A stretch of 64,000 bases of DNA from Incurvaria masculella (lineage: Eukaryota; Arthropoda; Insecta; Lepidoptera; Incurvariidae), in contig OX335647.2 in the NCBI GenBank assembly GCA_946894095.1, positions 23,144,001 to 23,208,000 of the forward strand. The letters are read 5' to 3'. Made by a program: the position numbers and the translations under genes. Positions 1 to 11,425 of the stretch are shown piece after piece. The first letter of the stretch is position 1. Every line of letters begins with the position of its first letter. The notes beneath the pieces were generated by a model that ran no database searches, was not told the origin of the DNA, and saw only the letters and a list, made by a program, of their open reading frames with translations.

Positions 1-478
1 GCAGGATAACTCATAAGTTCTACGTTTTTAACCTTTGAAAATTCGTGTCTGCATGGCCGTCTGAGAACTGGCATTGTTGTGATGCAAGATGATGCTGCGT
101 TTACTGTTATTTTTACGAAGTTCGTCATTTACTTCCATCAAACAGATGGTGTTATACAAATCACTATTTACAGTCTCCAAAGCAACAGTCTGCATGCCTG
201 TCTATTTCATTTTACGGCGCACATCATTTATCTTTTTGTTGTATAAAGCTTACCATCACAAAATTAGTCAGAAGATTGATGCGATAGTCGCCTTTCATAG
301 TGTTTCATCGCCAAAAGCAGTTTGAAGCCGAGCAAGGCTTTGTTAACTGTCAAATTACACTTAAAATCGTATAAAATCATACTACGAAAATTTTCATAAG
401 TTAATAACCATGGTGATATAGACACGCATTTTCTTAAATGACGCCACACTGCAAAAATAAACAAGACAAAACAGCCTA
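1..478. other. Non-coding, no recognised feature
   Basis: AT-rich sequence with only short chance ORFs. I see no exon, RNA gene or repeat that recurs elsewhere in the window. Confidence 0.5.
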
Positions 479-631
479 AGAACCGATTGCACGAAGAGAG
501 GGATAAGTAAACATTGTTCAAACATGTCACTTTTAGTGAACCGCATAGAGTTCCTTCCATACTCTCTATGCAAAGTGACGTGTTTAAGTTGACGATGATT
601 TATATTTTTTGCCCTTTCGTGCACTCGGCCC
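479..631 (-). repeat. MITE family A, copy 1 (TA-flanked hairpin)
   Basis: A palindromic element of about 155 bp whose ends pair as GGCCGAGTGCACGAA and GAACCGATTGCACGAA. It is flanked by TA on both sides (477-478 and 632-633), which suggests a Tc1/mariner-type duplication. It has no coding capacity. Related copies lie at 23789-23948 and 34906-35063. Confidence 0.7.
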
Positions 632-904
632 TATGCGTTATGATACCAAAATATTTAATTAAACAATTTAATTACTTTTTCGGTATTTTTAGCTAAGTGG
701 GCAGTTCCGAAAACTTATAGTGTGCCCTATGTATTATAAATGGAAATGTTATAATATTTCTTATTTAATTAAGCTATATCAGCTCCATCCGTTATGATTA
801 AAAAGTAGCAGATAAATAACATCGCTATTGACCAGCCTTTTCGACTAGCCATTTGAGCTACTTTTTATCTTCTAGGAAATAATTCAGCTCGACATCAGTC
901 TAAA

Positions 905-943
905 ACGACATGGACCCGAGCGGAGCCGGGTACCGCAGCTAGT
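905..943 (+). mobile_element. Helitron-like 3' terminus
   Basis: A GC-rich hairpin (ACCCG...CGGGT, 914-931) is followed about 8 bases later by CTAGT. This is the arrangement at Helitron 3' ends (hairpin, then CTRR next to T). Similar termini occur at about 54901-54931 and, degraded, at 1902-1921. Only the terminus can be recognised. The 5' end and body were not delimited. Confidence 0.45.
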
Positions 944-1610
944 ATACGTATAAGAGAGTTGCAACAAGGGTGCTTGTGTGAGGGTATGTGTATGTAATGA
1001 GGTAGGGAGATTGAGTGGAATAATAATAAAATGACTTGGAGTCAATTTCGAGTAAGTAGCTCGAGGGGTAGGCAGAGAAGATAGAGCGCCATACGGTACG
1101 ATCACAGCACACCTCTTTCGCTTTATCTAAAGTCATACGTCTTTTCATATATCCACTTCGATTATCAAATCAAATCAAATCATTTATTTGGTGCTAATGG
1201 GAATAAATCAAAAGATAGATTATGGGTGCTACGTACCTGACCTTTGCGAAGTATTGTAACGACTTGGTCGCGGTACGTTCTCCTAGACCGCCCGGGCATT
1301 ACACTCCCGCTCACTTCTGCTCTGTAAATGTATTTAGTCATTCTTTCGTCACCCGTTCGTTCCATATGTCCCAACTATCTTAACATTATCTTCTCTATTC
1401 TCGTCACAACATCCTTTTTCAATTAACACTGCTCTGTAAACAAATAATTTCAAAATTCATCAGTTAAATTAATTCCTGCATTTATTCTACATTCGAACCC
1501 TTTCTGCCATACCCAAGTGTCGCTTTCTCGGTTTAACCTCATGTTAACCTAAACTTAAATCGTGTTAAATGGATTCTCGTTTAGATCATTCACAATCGAC
1601 AACAAATGTA

Positions 1611-1672
1611 CTTGTATATGCTCCTTGGAGTGTGGGTTCAAATCCCACTCGTGGTATTCAAGAATCAATACG
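1611..1672 (+). repeat. tRNA-like B-box fragment (possible SINE remnant)
   Basis: Contains GTGGGTTCAAATCCCAC, a perfect T-stem/loop with an RNA polymerase III B-box. I find no matching acceptor, D-arm or anticodon arm upstream, so this is not an intact tRNA gene. A tRNA-derived SINE relic is the simplest reading. Confidence 0.3.
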
Positions 1673-2386
1673 ATCTTTCACTTATTGATTAACGTTTACA
1701 AGCTTTTAATTTAATTAGCGGTTGAAGGCTTTAGTTAAGCTGTAAATTTTCAAAATTGTTTTACTGAACAAATAAATAGGAAACTTAGATTGATACATTA
1801 TGATTGAATTATATATTTCTTCTATATATTTATATTTCTATAAATTGTGTGTGGTCGGGTGGGTCCCTGAATGGTTTAGAATTAAGAATATTGTCGAGAT
1901 ATTGACCCGAGCGGAGCCGGTCATCTTAGGTAGAATAAATGTCAGCAAACATTATACACATACAGTTTCATACATCGTGCCCTGCCTGCCGTGGGAGGCA
2001 CTAGATACTTCTGCAAAAGCTGGACCTATCGCTTCTGAGCGAGGAACATCATGGATTATTTGTCATGATTAGGTAGGTAATATCAAGTTCAAGGTCAGCG
2101 TTATATAACCTTAAAACGATACCATCGCGCACTTCCTGGTAGGCACATATGCTTCATTCGTCTTATCATACATACACTATATTCTTACGTGCTCTTAAAT
2201 TACGGACGCTACCAAACTATCAAATTTTCGATTCAGAATTGAAAAATAACACATAAATATCTATATCTATAATAGTTTACTCAGTAACAGCGAATTTGAC
2301 GATGCAACAAAAGAAATCAAGGAAAAAGTTTCTCTTAGCTGAATTTGCCGGAATCGTAAAAGTCATCCTTACGTAATGTTACCGAT

Positions 2387-2623
2387 ATGAAGAGAATTTT
2401 ACGAGTCAGATATAACGCTTTATTGATGCAATACGTGGTCTCATTGTCGATTATGTTCATGTTATGCGCACAAACTGATGTAAACAGTCGCGGAGCTTAT
2501 CGGAACCGAGGTGGAAAATTTTCTTACTTTAGCATCTCATCACTCTATCAGATGCGGCGTTTCCTAAGGCGATCACCGCAGCGTGTGCGAGGCAGTCGAG
2601 CGAGGAGAGTAGCGAGACAATAA
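2387..2623 (+). CDS. Signal-peptide-bearing ORF, possible first coding exon
   Basis: A 78-codon ORF that I do not recognise with certainty. Its N-terminus is basic (MKRILRVR), followed by a hydrophobic core at residues 12-26 (ALLMQYVVSLSIMFM) and a plausible cleavage site after LCA. A polar stretch rich in Arg, Gly and Ser follows. This is what the first exon of a secreted protein looks like. A reasonable splice donor (GAT/gtaaac) lies inside it near 2484. The next confident exon on this strand is Laccase 2 at 24344, which starts in phase 1, so a direct join from that phase-0 donor does not work and another exon would be needed. It could equally be a chance ORF. The last 15 residues are Arg-rich and probably non-coding. 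Confidence 0.3.
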   Translation: MKRILRVRYNALLMQYVVSLSIMFMLCAQTDVNSRGAYRNRGGKFSYFSISSLYQMRRFLRRSPQRVRGSRARRVARQ

Positions 2624-2848
2624 CGCAAGCAAGAAAACGCTGAGACGGAGAAAGTTCACACGGATATTACATGCAGCTGTGCAGGCGGGAGCTGCACCCG
2701 GTAACAATATGCAACCGATGCAGTGATTTTGGTGACGCGGCGACGACTGCAGTAGTTGGGAAGGAAGTGGCGAGGACGAAATACGGAAAGATCGGAAAGG
2801 TTGAAGCAACAGGGCGCGCTGTTCAAACTGAAACCTCTTCTTAGAACC

Positions 2849-3193
2849 AGAGCCCCAAGTCTGACTTATTAACTAAATTGGCGTGCACGCCAAACCGATC
2901 GACCAGCGTTTTCGAATGTATATGAAGAGACTGAAGAGCGCGCAATGGGTGTTAAGCGAACGAATTATGTATATGACAAATGCGCGTCCGAGTTTAATTG
3001 GCAGCTTACTCATCATCGTTGTAAATACGCTGACGTTGCCGTTTACGCCGACTCCGCAATCCGTTTTCATGCAAATCGTTAGTCCGAGTTTGATTTGACA
3101 ACTAGAAGAAGTGCAACCACAGAATAAGTAGTAAATGCGTTTGACGTTTTTCTAAACGTTAATTTTGGCGAAAACTCGGACTGACCATACAGA
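2849..3193 (+). repeat. MITE family B, degraded copy
   Basis: Shares the internal blocks TTGGCG, CCGATCGACC.GCGTTTTC and a right end reading CTCGGACTGACCATAC with the intact copies at 29278-29629 and 60851-61202. The left terminus is too diverged to fix. Confidence 0.55.
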
Positions 3194-3221
3194 CGACCCC
3201 TCCGCTGCTAGTCTAGAGAAC

Positions 3222-3248
3222 TTTTCATTTCATTTCATTTCATTTATA
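3222..3248. repeat. (TTTCA)n short tandem repeat
   Basis: About five near-perfect pentamer units. Confidence 0.8.
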
Positions 3249-3533
3249 TAAACTTTTTGGTAGTCAAATACGCTAAGTTACGTCACAAAGATCCGCCAAC
3301 CCAGTAAAGAAGAACCCGCAAAGAAACTTCACGGGTTTATATAACATATTTTTCCATTCACAATTTTGAAATACACACTAGACTTACAACTAACAAAGTT
3401 ACTAATGCAATAATATAAATTTATGTAATTTATAGCATTACAAGTATTCTCTGGTGTAAAAGCCGTCGTCAACTTAACCTATGTCAGGTGCATAAGTCAA
3501 GTTTGATACGAATGAAGTGTATCAAGTAAAAAA

Positions 3534-3832
3534 AAACCGGTTAAATGCTAGTCGGACTCGCCCACGAAGGGTTCCGTACCATCGTAAAAGAATTAATCCA
3601 AAAAAATCACGTTTTTTGTATGTTTAATTTTTTATTTTTTTAATCTTACCTATTTGCTGTTATACCGGCAAAATAAATACACACTCTGTGAAAATTTCAG
3701 CTATCTATCTGTTACGGTTACTGAGATACAGCCCTGTGACAGACGGACGGACGGACGGACGGACGGACGGACGGACGGACAGCGGAGGCTTAGTAATAGG
3801 GTTCCGTTGGCACCCTTTGGGTACGGAACCCC
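3534..3832 (+). mobile_element. Microsatellite-bearing interspersed element (MINE), copy 1
   Basis: The family has a head around AACCGGCCAAGTGCGAGTCG with a small palindrome in GTGCGAGTCGGACTCGCAC, then GGGTTCCGTACC. A low-complexity middle ends in a (GGAC)n array, and the tail is GGGTACGGAACCC, the inverse of the GGGTTCCGTACC block. There is no ORF. Nine or so copies in both orientations occur in this window. Elements of this kind, with an internal tetranucleotide array, are abundant in Lepidoptera. This copy has about ten GGAC units at 3741-3780. Confidence 0.8.
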
Positions 3833-3839
3833 AAATATA

Positions 3840-4699
3840 TGACATATAAAATAATGATTTAACTAACTAAGAAGTGTTTTCGCTGCTCGTACATATCGCA
3901 TATCATAATCCAGCCGCGTACATATTGATGGATTTATTATCTGTATAAGAGAATGAGTGTGCCGAAAATGGTTGTTCTGATAACACTTAATTTTATATTT
4001 GAGTCTACTTAAAGTGTGCTGATAAAATAATGTAGATAACATTCAAACAAGACATTGTTTGACGAAGAAGAAGTAGTTGACGTATTTTTTTCTCAGTGTA
4101 CAGGCCGTCTTAAATTACCTAACCTAACCTAACCTACCCAATAAACTCCGGTTGAAATTGAGGAGGCAGTAAACTAATCTCACAGCACAATGAGCGATAC
4201 GAAAACTACAACCGATACTCAAAATTGTCATCGTCTTTAACCAGTCGAGAACAAAGTAAAGACGTGATAAATATGAAATTCGTAGCGGATTTGTTATATT
4301 CATGCTTACTATTACTAAAACCAGATAGAAAACCAATCCCCTCCGCAGTAAGGAGTATTTTTACCTAAGAGATCACTAAACTCATAGAAATTGTTATACT
4401 TTCGGTCTTTCTACCAGCCTCAATACATCGCAAAACGACTAAACATTAGAGCAGCATTCGACGAAACGAATAGGTCATTATTGCGAATTTGAAGCCGTGA
4501 CGACGTAGCGGCTAGACTTCAAGTGTTTTTGGTTATACTCACCCACCGTGAAATCACATAATCGAAGTGGTTTTGTGAGAATAAATTGAAATTTTAAAAG
4601 AAGCGGTACATTGGCGGAATGAATCGTGTGAAAACCCAAGATTTTCCGGCTTCAAACATTGAACTATTGCCAAAGTGACCTTAGATTAATGAAGTACTC
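3840..4699. other. Non-coding, only a short telomere-like run
   Basis: No exon seen. The one notable motif is the CCTAA run at 4117-4137. Confidence 0.5.
4117..4137 (-). repeat. Interstitial telomere-type (TTAGG)n run
   Basis: Four consecutive CCTAA/CCTAC units. TTAGG is the ancestral insect telomere repeat. The run is short enough to be chance or a relic of break repair. Confidence 0.5.
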
Positions 4700-4703
4700 T
4701 TAA

Positions 4704-5057
4704 GGCTGTTCCGACCCATATAAAGTTGTTTGCACACAGAACGCAAAAAGTATTGCACTTTAAGCCACGAATTAATAACAAAAGTTTAAGTATTACTTGA
4801 AGCGAAAATAATTTCATAATTTCAGGATTATTGGTTTTGTTATAATTTATTTAAATACGATTTTTATTTAACAGCGCCATCTAACGGTGTAAAACTTCTA
4901 ATCGGCAATTACAACGAAACCATTAAACCTGAAATTGTGAATATGTTTTCGCTGCAACTACTATGGCTATATTTAATATTTTTGACGAATTCGTGCCTTA
5001 AAGTGCAATACTTTTTGTGTTCTGTGTAAAAAAAACATTGCATTGGTCGGAACATCC
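4704..5057 (+). mobile_element. TTAA-flanked MITE family C, copy 1 (piggyBac-like)
   Basis: Terminal inverted repeats GGCTGTTCCGACCCA and, at the other end, GGTCGGAACATCC. The inversion continues inward for about 80 bp (GCACTTTAAGCCACGAATT against AATTCGTGCCTTAAAGTGC). Both sides carry TTAA (4700-4703, 5058-5061), the target duplication of piggyBac-type transposases. No ORF. A second copy lies at 7371-7731. Confidence 0.85.
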
Positions 5058-5061
5058 TTAA

Positions 5062-7042
5062 GCGTGGACAGCAGACATATGAAGTTATTTGAGATGTCTT
5101 CCTACGAGTGTAGTGAACAAACTTAAGGGAGCAACAGTATTTGATTTTATATTGCTGCGAGTCATAATGTTAATTTGGTCGTTGCAAACATTTCATTTAC
5201 TCTGAGAATTAATAATAATATCAATATTAACAATTTAATAATAACAATGTATAATAATAATAACAATAATAACAATAAACAATGTTTATGTGAGAATTGT
5301 TTTTGGAAATAGTCTTACCTCTTTTTCCGTGTAATTTTACTCTTCTGTGTTAAATTGTCTATTTCTGTTTATTCTCCTAATAAATAATAAAAAAAAAACA
5401 AGCGTTATTCAAATTCATATTATTATTTCACAAGAAGTATTGTTTTATTCTAATAGTATACATGTTACTTCAAAAATCAAACTTGCATTAATAGGATAAT
5501 GAGGTGATGAAGTTCCATGCAATAGCGCATGCCTGATACTAAAAAAGGAAATACTTTTTCTGAAATGGTGCACATTAAATAAGTCAACTTTTTGCATTTA
5601 TAAACAAACTTTTAGAGGCGTATATAACGGAAATAAGTTAAGTTATCCAAAAAAAATAACAAAAACGTACAGATATTGTTCAAAATTTTATAATATTTTT
5701 TTCTTTATTTCAATGAGGAAACAGACACGCACCATTGAAGGAAATTTGACCAGCTCATTATCCTCTTACAGCTGTATTCAGAGTGAACTATCAAATTTTA
5801 GTACGCGGACTAGCACCTGACGTAAAGTGTTTTTAGTTAGTCCGCCCACTCTGAATTCCACTTTTAAAGTTACACAGCGATATCTGCATGGATACGTTGT
5901 TATCAAATATGTCATCAGAAATATTTTGTGTGGACATTACATAGCGAATGACAGCCGCGAAAGTGAATTTCTAGATTGACCCCCTGCTCTTGCACATTGG
6001 TTTTGGACTAGATACCGTAATATGATGAGCTGATACCCTCGTCATCGTATATAATATACATACTGTCAAGCGTGTACCATATTTGCATCACGTGATTAAT
6101 TAGCTAAACTTGTCTGCTGCTCTCTCTCAAACCGGACCGTATAATAATTCCGGTATGTAAAAAGTTAAAAAAGACATGCCATGTCATTCATGCGCACACT
6201 TAAAAACGTATCCGGCTTCAGTGACAGGTATTACGGCTTATTACGAACGAGTAGATGCGTATCTATAATATATTTTTCGGTATGTTTGCTTTAAGTTGTG
6301 GACTTTACTCGGTCAGGATTAGCTCGAGCTGTTTTAACTAGGTACAGCGTATTTAAAAAACTTGATTGCATGAATGCTCGGAGCATTTAAGTATAATCCG
6401 CATTGCTATTTTATGTAATTTCATTTTAATTTATGATAATACCTAAATTACAGGGTACACATCGTTAAAGCTTACTTATTTCCGAGGTTTCGTACACCAT
6501 GTTACGGACATCATCGAGATCTCGCGGCCTCGAGGACATCTGACGTGGCGTCGTGAAGTTGACTTCTGCAACGGTGTATTATATCGAAAAACAGTAAAAA
6601 TATGAATAAACAACCTACAGGCATACTGTCACGCTGCCGGGGTCGACTGAGGTGTTAGAGCGCCTTACGGAGCCAAACATCTCTTCAAGCATGCTCTACG
6701 CTTACAGATGCAACGAATCTGACCTTTACGAATTTAACATTCATTCTTTCGTCACTTATTCAATGTAAACATTCAAGACTATGCATCTTTAAACCTTCTC
6801 AACATGGTTATTCCGGTGCAAGAAAAATTATGAGACAAAACGATGATTAAGAGCATTCTTAACACTGAACATTTTTGAACAGGCTAAAATAAGATCGACA
6901 GAGCCCGACATGCGTCGCTTAGTCAGAGCAGCTCGAAATACATGTTACGAAATATGACCAACCCGCATCACAGGTGAAACGGGTATTTTAATTGTTTCGT
7001 TAAAGAAATTTCTAAAAGTTTAACATAACCTTAACTAAATTG
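5062..7042. other. Non-coding, AT-rich
   Basis: No exon or element boundary seen apart from the AAT/AAC-rich low-complexity run at about 5208-5280. A weak repeat fragment around 6640-6730 (GTGTTAGAGCGCCTTACG) resembles a stretch near 1083-1098. Confidence 0.4.
5208..5280. repeat. AAT/AAC low-complexity array
   Basis: Interrupted tandem AATAAT and AACAAT trinucleotides. Confidence 0.75.
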
Positions 7043-7175
7043 TTTTTTTTTTATGCGACCTGACATGGATGGCTAATACCACACAACTACCGTTATGATA
7101 TTAGCCCAATACACCACATTCCCGAAGGAATTTGGTGCCATGCCAGGACCTTCCCTTTATGAGCGTTATTTAGTG
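7043..7175 (+). repeat. Interspersed repeat family R, fragment
   Basis: Contains GACATGGATGGCTAATACCA followed by AATACACCACATTCCCGAAG and GCCATGCCAGGACCTTCC. The same blocks occur at 15545-15800, 22290-22400, 25468-25595, 32400-32570, 45655-45870, 47467-47655 and 53515-53752. It may be a SINE or LINE tail. There is no coding capacity. Confidence 0.7.
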
Positions 7176-7370
7176 TTACGCTCTTTAAAATGATATTTAA
7201 ATCCATATCAGTTACTGTCAATGTCAGCAGCAAATTTGAAAAGAATACGTTTCATTTCACTTCAACATTTTGTCCATCCAAAAATATCATTTGCTAAAAT
7301 ATTTTTTAACTATATTGGTATAACGTTAGCTGAAATTATACATGTTTTTTTTCATGTTCTCATTCCTTAA

Positions 7371-7731
7371 GGCTGTTCCGACCCATATAAAGTTGTTTGC
7401 ACACATAACGCAAAAAGTATTGCACTTTAAGCCACGAATTAATAATAAAAGTTTAATATAGTCATATTACTTGCAGCGAAAACAATTTCACAATTTCAGG
7501 ATTATTGGTTTTTTTACAATTTATTTAAATACGATTTTTATTTAACAGCGCCATCTAACAGTGTAAAACTTCTAATCGGCAATTACAACGAAACCATTAA
7601 ACCTGAAATTGTGAATATGTTTTCGCTGCTACTACTATGGCTATATTTGATATTTTTGACGAATTCGTGCCTTAAAGTTCAATACTTTTTGCGTTCTGTG
7701 TAAAAAAAACCTAGTATGGGTCGGAACATCC
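7371..7731 (+). mobile_element. TTAA-flanked MITE family C, copy 2 (piggyBac-like)
   Basis: Same termini and internal sequence as the copy at 4704-5057, with TTAA on both sides (7367-7370, 7732-7735). The two copies lie about 2.3 kb apart in the same orientation and differ by scattered substitutions and small indels. Confidence 0.85.
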
Positions 7732-7739
7732 TTAAAATT

Positions 7740-8712
7740 CCGCAATCAAACCATACGCTCTGGTAAGTATAATAATCTAACAATCTTATTTGAAACTTTT
7801 CTACACGAGTCGATCACTGGTCGCTGTAATTTGAAACAAAAAAAAATGAGACAAACCAACGATGACCAGTTAGCAGAAAAAAAAATCTGGGTCCTTAAAT
7901 AGAGTAAGTTTCAAAGAGCCTTCATTTCAATCTGTAATAATCAAAGTAACACCTTTTCCTAACTTTGAAGCGAATGTTCCGGACGAAGGAACGGCATGGT
8001 ACCTACGATCATAAACTTATATTATGTACAATATTGAATAATTACACTTTTGACATTTAGTCGCACATCGCTATCTTTCTCAACGTATGTGGTCAATATG
8101 GGCCAATAATTATTTTGCTTGCAGTAATCAACGAGTCATCAATACTGTGCATACGCTATATTATGTTTATACAATGTCTCTCTTATAATGTTCCTCTTTA
8201 ATACCATAATTTAAATGTTTTTCTATTCATCTATTTTATATGAATAGAATTATATTTTCTATTTTATTTCTGTTTATATAATATGTATTATATTCTATTT
8301 TATAAAATAATACATTCAAACATACATAGCATTTTTTTTTACTGATTACACTTCAAAAAAATGCTTAATGTTTGGATAATCAAATACGAAACATTTCACT
8401 CATCCCTGATTTAACCTAAAATAATTTACGAAGTGTAACCGAAAGATAACTTCGGGATCTTTGGAGCTGGAGGTGGTGAAAACGGGCGTCAGTGGTCGGC
8501 CATTATCGAGGGTTGTTTTTGCTTCACAATAATATCGTGCAGTTATATTGATGTGTGTCTTGAATGTATCCGTTCGCAATGACGCAACCGGTCCGGCCGC
8601 CCCGCGCATGCGTCGCAATGAGTGGCATCGTATTACGGATATATCATGTCATTGCCAGTGGAGTGAGTCAATTTGAGTCCTAACGGGCCGTTAAAATGGG
8701 CGCTTTCACTTC
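7740..8712. other. Non-coding, no recognised feature
   Basis: AT-rich sequence with only short ORFs. It becomes GC-rich just before the fold-back element begins at 8713. Confidence 0.45.
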
Positions 8713-11158
8713 GCGCCGGTCGAGCGCGCGCGCCGACGCCGCCGCCGCACGGTGGGCTGGGAATCCGGTTTCATAGTATTACGATTTTTGGAAAATCAAC
8801 TTGGTTTCATTAAAAAAGTAAGTATGCAGAAATGTTGGGCATGTTTCTAGATGTTCTGTAAAGAAGTTTGGTTCTATTCAATCAACCCATTATTTTTTTA
8901 TTGGACTTGAAAACTTTTCAATGTATGGAACGGAATATTGTTTTTCGTTTTTCTCGAAAGTCTTAAAAAGTGTCGAGACCAGATTAGCAAGGTGAGTAAA
9001 CTGAACATATAAAGAATCTTTTTAAGAAAAAAAATCCACCGGACAGTACCGGGACACGGAGTTATAGTGAGTTAAACTTTGACATATTTCATATTTTTTT
9101 AAACAAGTTATGTACGTCGATTAGTGTTTCTTACACTTAGATAGTCTTGTTTAAACATGTTTTGGGATCCATATAAGGGTTTTAACAGGAGCGTACATGC
9201 ACAAAATAGTTACAATGTCACTTCGATTTCTAATTAAATTAAAATGAAAACGAATTACGCATGTTTTAAAGCTATGTGATAGTCAAAAAATCCGTCAATG
9301 TCAATATTTCTGCAGATAACAACATAAATAATGTTTTTGCGTTCGTTTATCGTTTAAATTTTATAAATTTCAATTCCAAAAAACGAACGTTGCGAACTGT
9401 CAACTCTATAAGGAAATAGTAATGTTATATAAATACTTTCAAAAGTAAAGATATCATCAAACGTCAATGTTAAAGCCTTAGAAATTGAACGTACAATTAT
9501 CTATAAATTCCGGATGTTAACGGTGGTTAAGTGGCGAGCAAGTTAATGTTGAGGCATTTTCTCGTTACTCTCAAAAGACGGCAAAACTTTACGTTGATTT
9601 ATACAGTTGGTATTATATGCCAGCCAGTGTGCACAAACTGCTTTCCCATGGTGCTGCCATAATACAGCACCATAATCTTGTACCGATTGGGAAGTTATCC
9701 GAAGAAGCATCGGAAGCTAGAAATAAAGATTTTAAAAAATGCAGAGAGCATCATGCACGCAAATTCAATAGAACTGCAACCAACCTGGACATACTTAATA
9801 ACTTTTTGGTATCTTCAGATCCGTTTTTGGCTAGTGTGCAACCTAAAGTTAGTGAGAAAAGGAGGCAAATTATGTCACATGATATGCTATCCTTATTAAT
9901 ATTGCCACTAACTGAAGAAAAACAAAGTTCTGTTTTCATCGACGTCAATAATTTATCTGAATCAGAGCTGTACAGTTCTTCCGATTCAGACTCTCCCTCT
10001 GACTAAGATAGGTTTTCCTTAGTGACTGACTCGTTTTTCAGGAGCGTCCTGTTTTCCTGCCACGCACTCTTGGCGAAATCCTAATCCTATCTTCATCCTT
10101 TTCCTATGGGGAGGAAGTAGTAAGCCTTCCCGAAGAGCATTCGTCCATAGCTCGGGCCCTCTCCGTGAGTAGCAACAAAACACCACTGAATTGTTGTGAA
10201 ACTAATTACTGCGCACTTTTAGTTAATGTATTTTCGTTTCTGATTCATAGAAGCTTAAGTAGAATATGGATTATTAAAACGTTGCACTAATACTTAAGTA
10301 ACCACAGGATCACGCTTTTCAAAGACGCTTGTTTTAAAGATAATTATACATAATCCGCTCGTTACTCTTGGAACTAGTTAGAATATTGGTTTGATGTTCG
10401 ACTTTATCCTTTGAATGTTTAAATGTACAAAACACTGCGATTCCTTATAGGGTTGATAGTTAGTAAATATATGCCTGAAACGGATCCTTAAACGCCTGAA
10501 AGACTTCTTGAAGTTTGATTTTAAAAAGTATTTATAAAATTTAAAAGATAACAAAATCCAGTAACCGTAAAAAAAGATATTTATTTGTATCTGGAGAAAT
10601 ATTGACGGATTTCTTAAAAACATGCGTAATTAGTTTTATTTTATTTTGAAATTAAAATGACACTTAACTGTTTTGTGCACTTATGCCTTAATAACATACA
10701 TATACGCATATAAAACCTTTAGATGTATCCCAAAACATTTAAACAAGACGATCAAAATCACTAATCGACATACATTACTTGTTTCAAAATTTATGAAATA
10801 TGTCAAAGTTTAACTCACTATAACTCCGTGTCCCGGTATTGTCCGGTGATTTTTTTTTCTCAAAAAGATTCTTTATATGTTCAGTTTACTCACCTTGCTA
10901 ATCTGGTCTCGACACTTTTTAAGACTTTCGAGAAAAACGAAAAACAATATTCCTTTCCATACATTGAAAAGTTTTCAAGTCCAATAAAAAAATAATGGGT
11001 TGATTGAATAGAACCATACTTCTTGACAGAACATCTAGAAACATGCCCAACATTTCTGCATACTTACTTTTTTAATGAAACCAAGTTGATTTTCCAAAAA
11101 TCGTAATACTATGAAACCGGATTCCCAGCCCACCGTGCGCCGCCGCCGTCGACCGGCG
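8713..11158. mobile_element. Fold-back transposon with ~0.75 kb inverted arms
   Basis: The left arm (about 8713-9470) and right arm (about 10385-11158) are inverted copies. They are nearly identical in the outer 500 bp, for example CACGGTGGGCTGGGAATCCG at 8748 against its complement ending at 11137. They become steadily more diverged and indel-rich inward. Beyond the CAC...GTG ends lie (GCC)n tracts and a shared GCGCCGGTCGA block, so the exact termini could be at 8713/11158 or at 8748/11137. The central 0.9 kb holds one ORF (9617-10006). CAC termini occur in CMC-type DNA transposons, but very long arms also occur in other superfamilies, so I do not assign one. Confidence 0.8.
9617..10006 (+). 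CDS. 129-residue ORF inside fold-back element (transposon protein remnant?)
   Basis: This is the only substantial ORF in the element. It has 129 codons and lies exactly in the spacer between the arms. The N-terminal part reads MPASVHKLLSHGA, then a motif-like LSEEASEARNKDFKK and HHARKFNR, with many charged residues and predicted helices. The C-terminus is acidic and serine-rich (SSSDSDSPSD). It resembles the C-terminal end of hypothetical proteins encoded by some insect DNA transposons, so it may be the 3' end of a transposase or accessory gene kept in a deletion derivative. That is recall-based inference. There is no recognisable catalytic triad or zinc finger. The sequence is uninterrupted and normal in composition, which suggests recent decay or retention. 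Confidence 0.45.
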   Translation: MPASVHKLLSHGAAIIQHHNLVPIGKLSEEASEARNKDFKKCREHHARKFNRTATNLDILNNFLVSSDPFLASVQPKVSEKRRQIMSHDMLSLLILPLTEEKQSSVFIDVNNLSESELYSSSDSDSPSD

Positions 11159-11344
11159 CAGGCGCAGCGGACGAGTTGCATTGTTCTCAAAACGGACGAA
11201 TTCGTTCGGCTTTTGGCGTTCTGCAAGTTGAATTGAGTGCAGACTGTTTGTATTAGAAATGCAAACTATATAACGGTTCATTTGAAGTCACATTGAAGCA
11301 TAGTAATTAGATTTTGAAAATAATCGGAATATTTTTGGTTTGGG

Positions 11345-11425
11345 CGTTCGTCTGACGTAGGATTTTAACCTGCGACCGTTGGGTTACATTTCCATTGATC
11401 TAACCACTGAGCTATCTAGACAATT
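11345..11425 (-). repeat. tRNA-derived relic (Thr-TGT-like)
   Basis: On the minus strand it reads TAGCTCAGTGGTTAGA, a good A-box and D-arm. A loop AATGTAA follows, then GCAGGTTAAAATCCTAC as a damaged T-arm. The acceptor stem has two mismatches, position 33 is A rather than U, and the anticodon stem pairs poorly. A decayed tRNA or SINE head fits better than a working tRNA gene. Confidence 0.4.

Larger units (their letters stand above)
634..2386. other. Non-coding stretch with repeat fragments
   Basis: No convincing exon. It contains a Helitron-like 3' terminus near 914-943, a tRNA-like B-box fragment near 1620-1655 and a degraded second hairpin near 1902-1921. A pentamer run of CAAAT type lies near 1166-1185. 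Confidence 0.5.
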
